The notes beneath the pieces were generated by a model. The model saw nothing but the letters and a program-made list of their open reading frames with translations. It ran no database searches and was not told the origin of the DNA. A program made the translations under genes and the position numbers. Positions 4,871-6,246 of a stretch of DNA of 6,246 bases are shown piece after piece. Source of the stretch: Chromatiales bacterium (GTDB lineage: Bacteria > Pseudomonadota > Gammaproteobacteria > UBA6429 > Thiohalophilaceae); contig JALUTJ010000070.1 of the NCBI GenBank assembly GCA_027057985.1, positions 1 through 6,246 of the forward strand. Reading direction: 5' to 3'. Every line of letters begins with the position of its first letter. Within the stretch, counting starts at the first letter, position 1.

Positions 4871-6246
4871 TTGCACGATTCTGATATTACTTTTCTCCTC
4901 AGTGAACAGGGACCGGTTGCCAGGCAGGTAAAAGGTTTTGCTGCACGCCCGCAGCAACAGGAAATGGCAGAGCAGGTGGCTGAAGCTATTGCTGAGGGTA
5001 AACACCTGATCGCCGAGGCCGGTACGGGCACGGGTAAAACCTTTGCCTATCTTGTTCCTGCCCTGATGAGCCAGTGCAAGGTGCTGGTTTCCACCGGCAC
5101 AAAAAACCTGCAGGACCAGCTTTTCCACAAAGATCTGCCCATTATCAGCAAGGCGCTGGGTGTGCCGGCAAATGTCGCCCTGTTAAAAGGCCGGGCTAAT
5201 TATCTCTGCCTGCACCGACTCGAACTGGCCGAAAGGGAAGGCCGTTTTGCCACGCCTGAAATGGCCAGCAGTATTGTCGATATCCGCAAATGGGCGAGCA
5301 CTACGCGCAGTGGCGATATCGCCGAAATGTCCTCTATTTCCGAGTCGGACATGATCTGGTCCAGCGTTACCTCTACACCGGATAATTGTCTTGGTTCTGA
5401 TTGTGACTATTTTGATGACTGTTACCTGATGGAGGTCCGGCGCCAGGCACAGGCCGCCGACATCGTTGTTATCAATCATCACCTGCTGTTTGCCGATATG
5501 ATGTTACGTGAAGATGGCTTTGCCGAGTTATTGCCCGAAGCCGATGCCATTATTATCGATGAGGCTCATCAGCTGGCGGAGGTGGCTTCCTCCTTCTTTG
5601 GAGAAGCCGTAACCGCTAACCAGTTACTGGAGCTGGCGCGCGATAGTGAAACTGAATACCTGGCCGAGGTTAACGAGAACCCCGAGTTTATTCGCATTGC
5701 ATCGTTGTTACAGAAGCGGGTGCGGGATTGCCGCCTGGCCTTTGGCACCGAGTTGCGCCGTGCCGAATGGCAGCAGGTTGAAAATGATGCGGGCATAGAG
5801 GAAGCCATTGCGCTTGTGAAAGATCAGCTTGAGGCGCTGGAAATGCAGCTTAAGCCACTGGCAGAACGTAGCAAGGGATTACAGAGTTGCTATGAGCGCT
5901 GCGTTGAACTTGGAGATCGCTTTACCCGCCTAACTACTGAGGTTCCCCAGGATCATGTACACTGGTTTGAAACCCATCAGCGCAGTTTTACCATCCATAT
6001 CACCCCGTTTGATATCAGCGAGATATTTCTCGCCCGGATGCAGTCCATGAATGTCTCCTGGATATTTACCTCGGCCACCCTGACCGTGGCGAACAGTTTT
6101 GAGCATTTTAAACGCCGGCTGGGTATCGAGACTAATAATACCGCAATCTGGGACAGCCCCTTCGAATATAAACGGCAGGCGGTGCTGTATGTGCCGGATA
6201 ACATGCCTGATCCGCAGGCACCAGATTACACCGATAGCGTGGTGAA
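4871..6246 (+). CDS. yoaA: YoaA, XPD/DinG-family Fe-S ATP-dependent DNA helicase (3' end outside window)
   Basis: YoaA is a superfamily 2 5'-3' DNA helicase of the XPD/DinG group. In E. coli it works with HolC, the polymerase III chi subunit, in repair of stalled forks. About 458 codons are present; the E. coli protein is about 636 aa, so roughly the last quarter is cut off by the window. Numbering from TTG 4871: RPQQQEMA Q-motif-like region at 26-33, Walker A AEAGTGTGKT at 48-57, motif Ia STGTKNLQDQL at 74-84, four Fe-S cluster cysteines Cys113, Cys173, Cys178 and Cys184 (NYLC, then NCLGSDC and DDC), VINHHLL at 200-206, DEAH box at 230-233 and FTSATL at 399-404. All are intact. Conserved sequence begins close to the start; an in-frame TAA lies at 4856-4858 and no ATG occurs before codon 32, so TTG 4871 is the best start. 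GGG at 4862-4864 is at most a weak ribosome site. The protein is cytoplasmic. The Fe-S cysteines and overall similarity favour YoaA over canonical DinG. Confidence 0.95.
   Translation, partial: MHDSDITFLLSEQGPVARQVKGFAARPQQQEMAEQVAEAIAEGKHLIAEAGTGTGKTFAYLVPALMSQCKVLVSTGTKNLQDQLFHKDLPIISKALGVPANVALLKGRANYLCLHRLELAEREGRFATPEMASSIVDIRKWASTTRSGDIAEMSSISESDMIWSSVTSTPDNCLGSDCDYFDDCYLMEVRRQAQAADIVVINHHLLFADMMLREDGFAELLPEADAIIIDEAHQLAEVASSFFGEAVTANQLLELARDSETEYLAEVNENPEFIRIASLLQKRVRDCRLAFGTELRRAEWQQVENDAGIEEAIALVKDQLEALEMQLKPLAERSKGLQSCYERCVELGDRFTRLTTEVPQDHVHWFETHQRSFTIHITPFDISEIFLARMQSMNVSWIFTSATLTVANSFEHFKRRLGIETNNTAIWDSPFEYKRQAVLYVPDNMPDPQAPDYTDSVV

Noticed and set aside
4369..5031. A 220-codon minus-strand open frame
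   Set aside because: It lies antisense across the DUF6998-like gene and the start of yoaA, both of which are supported by family motifs; the translation resembles no family.

Overview
The window looks like chromosomal DNA of a gammaproteobacterium. Its penicillin-binding protein 1B and YoaA-type Fe-S helicase both match the gammaproteobacterial versions closely, and a small TPR lipoprotein sits beside the PBP1B gene, an arrangement known from Pseudomonas. The order or genus cannot be fixed from sequence alone. The region is compact housekeeping DNA with one accessory-looking intergenic insert.

Layout: (1) 69-440 (+) encodes a small Gln/Glu/Arg-rich coiled-coil protein of unknown function. 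(2) 561-2855 (+) is a complete mrcB, a bifunctional peptidoglycan synthase with all glycosyltransferase and transpeptidase motifs intact. (3) 2856-3338 (-) is a DUF411 metal-binding-type secreted or membrane-anchored protein. It converges on mrcB so tightly that the two stop codons touch. (4) 3454-3945 (+) is a TPR lipoprotein, the best candidate for an LpoP-type PBP1B activator. (5) 3946-4338 has no convincing gene. It holds a nested, roughly 300-base palindromic element (4001-4307) with a ladder of hairpins inside. (6) 4339-4845 (+) is a DUF6998-like protein with a possible Mrr-like D...QxK nuclease signature. (7) 4871 to the window end (+) is yoaA, an XPD/DinG-family helicase, cut off by the window after about 458 codons.

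The left half is plausibly a cell-wall module: mrcB makes septal and side-wall peptidoglycan, and the TPR lipoprotein may activate it from the outer membrane. An antisense DUF411 gene lies between them. The right half is a DNA-transaction pair: the DUF6998-like gene lies 25 bases before yoaA on the same strand, so they are probably co-transcribed.

The items most worth a second look are the nested palindrome and how it overlaps the translation signals of a six-codon mini-ORF ahead of the DUF6998-like gene, the possible nuclease-helicase pairing, and the mrcB/lpoP pair interrupted by a DUF411 gene.
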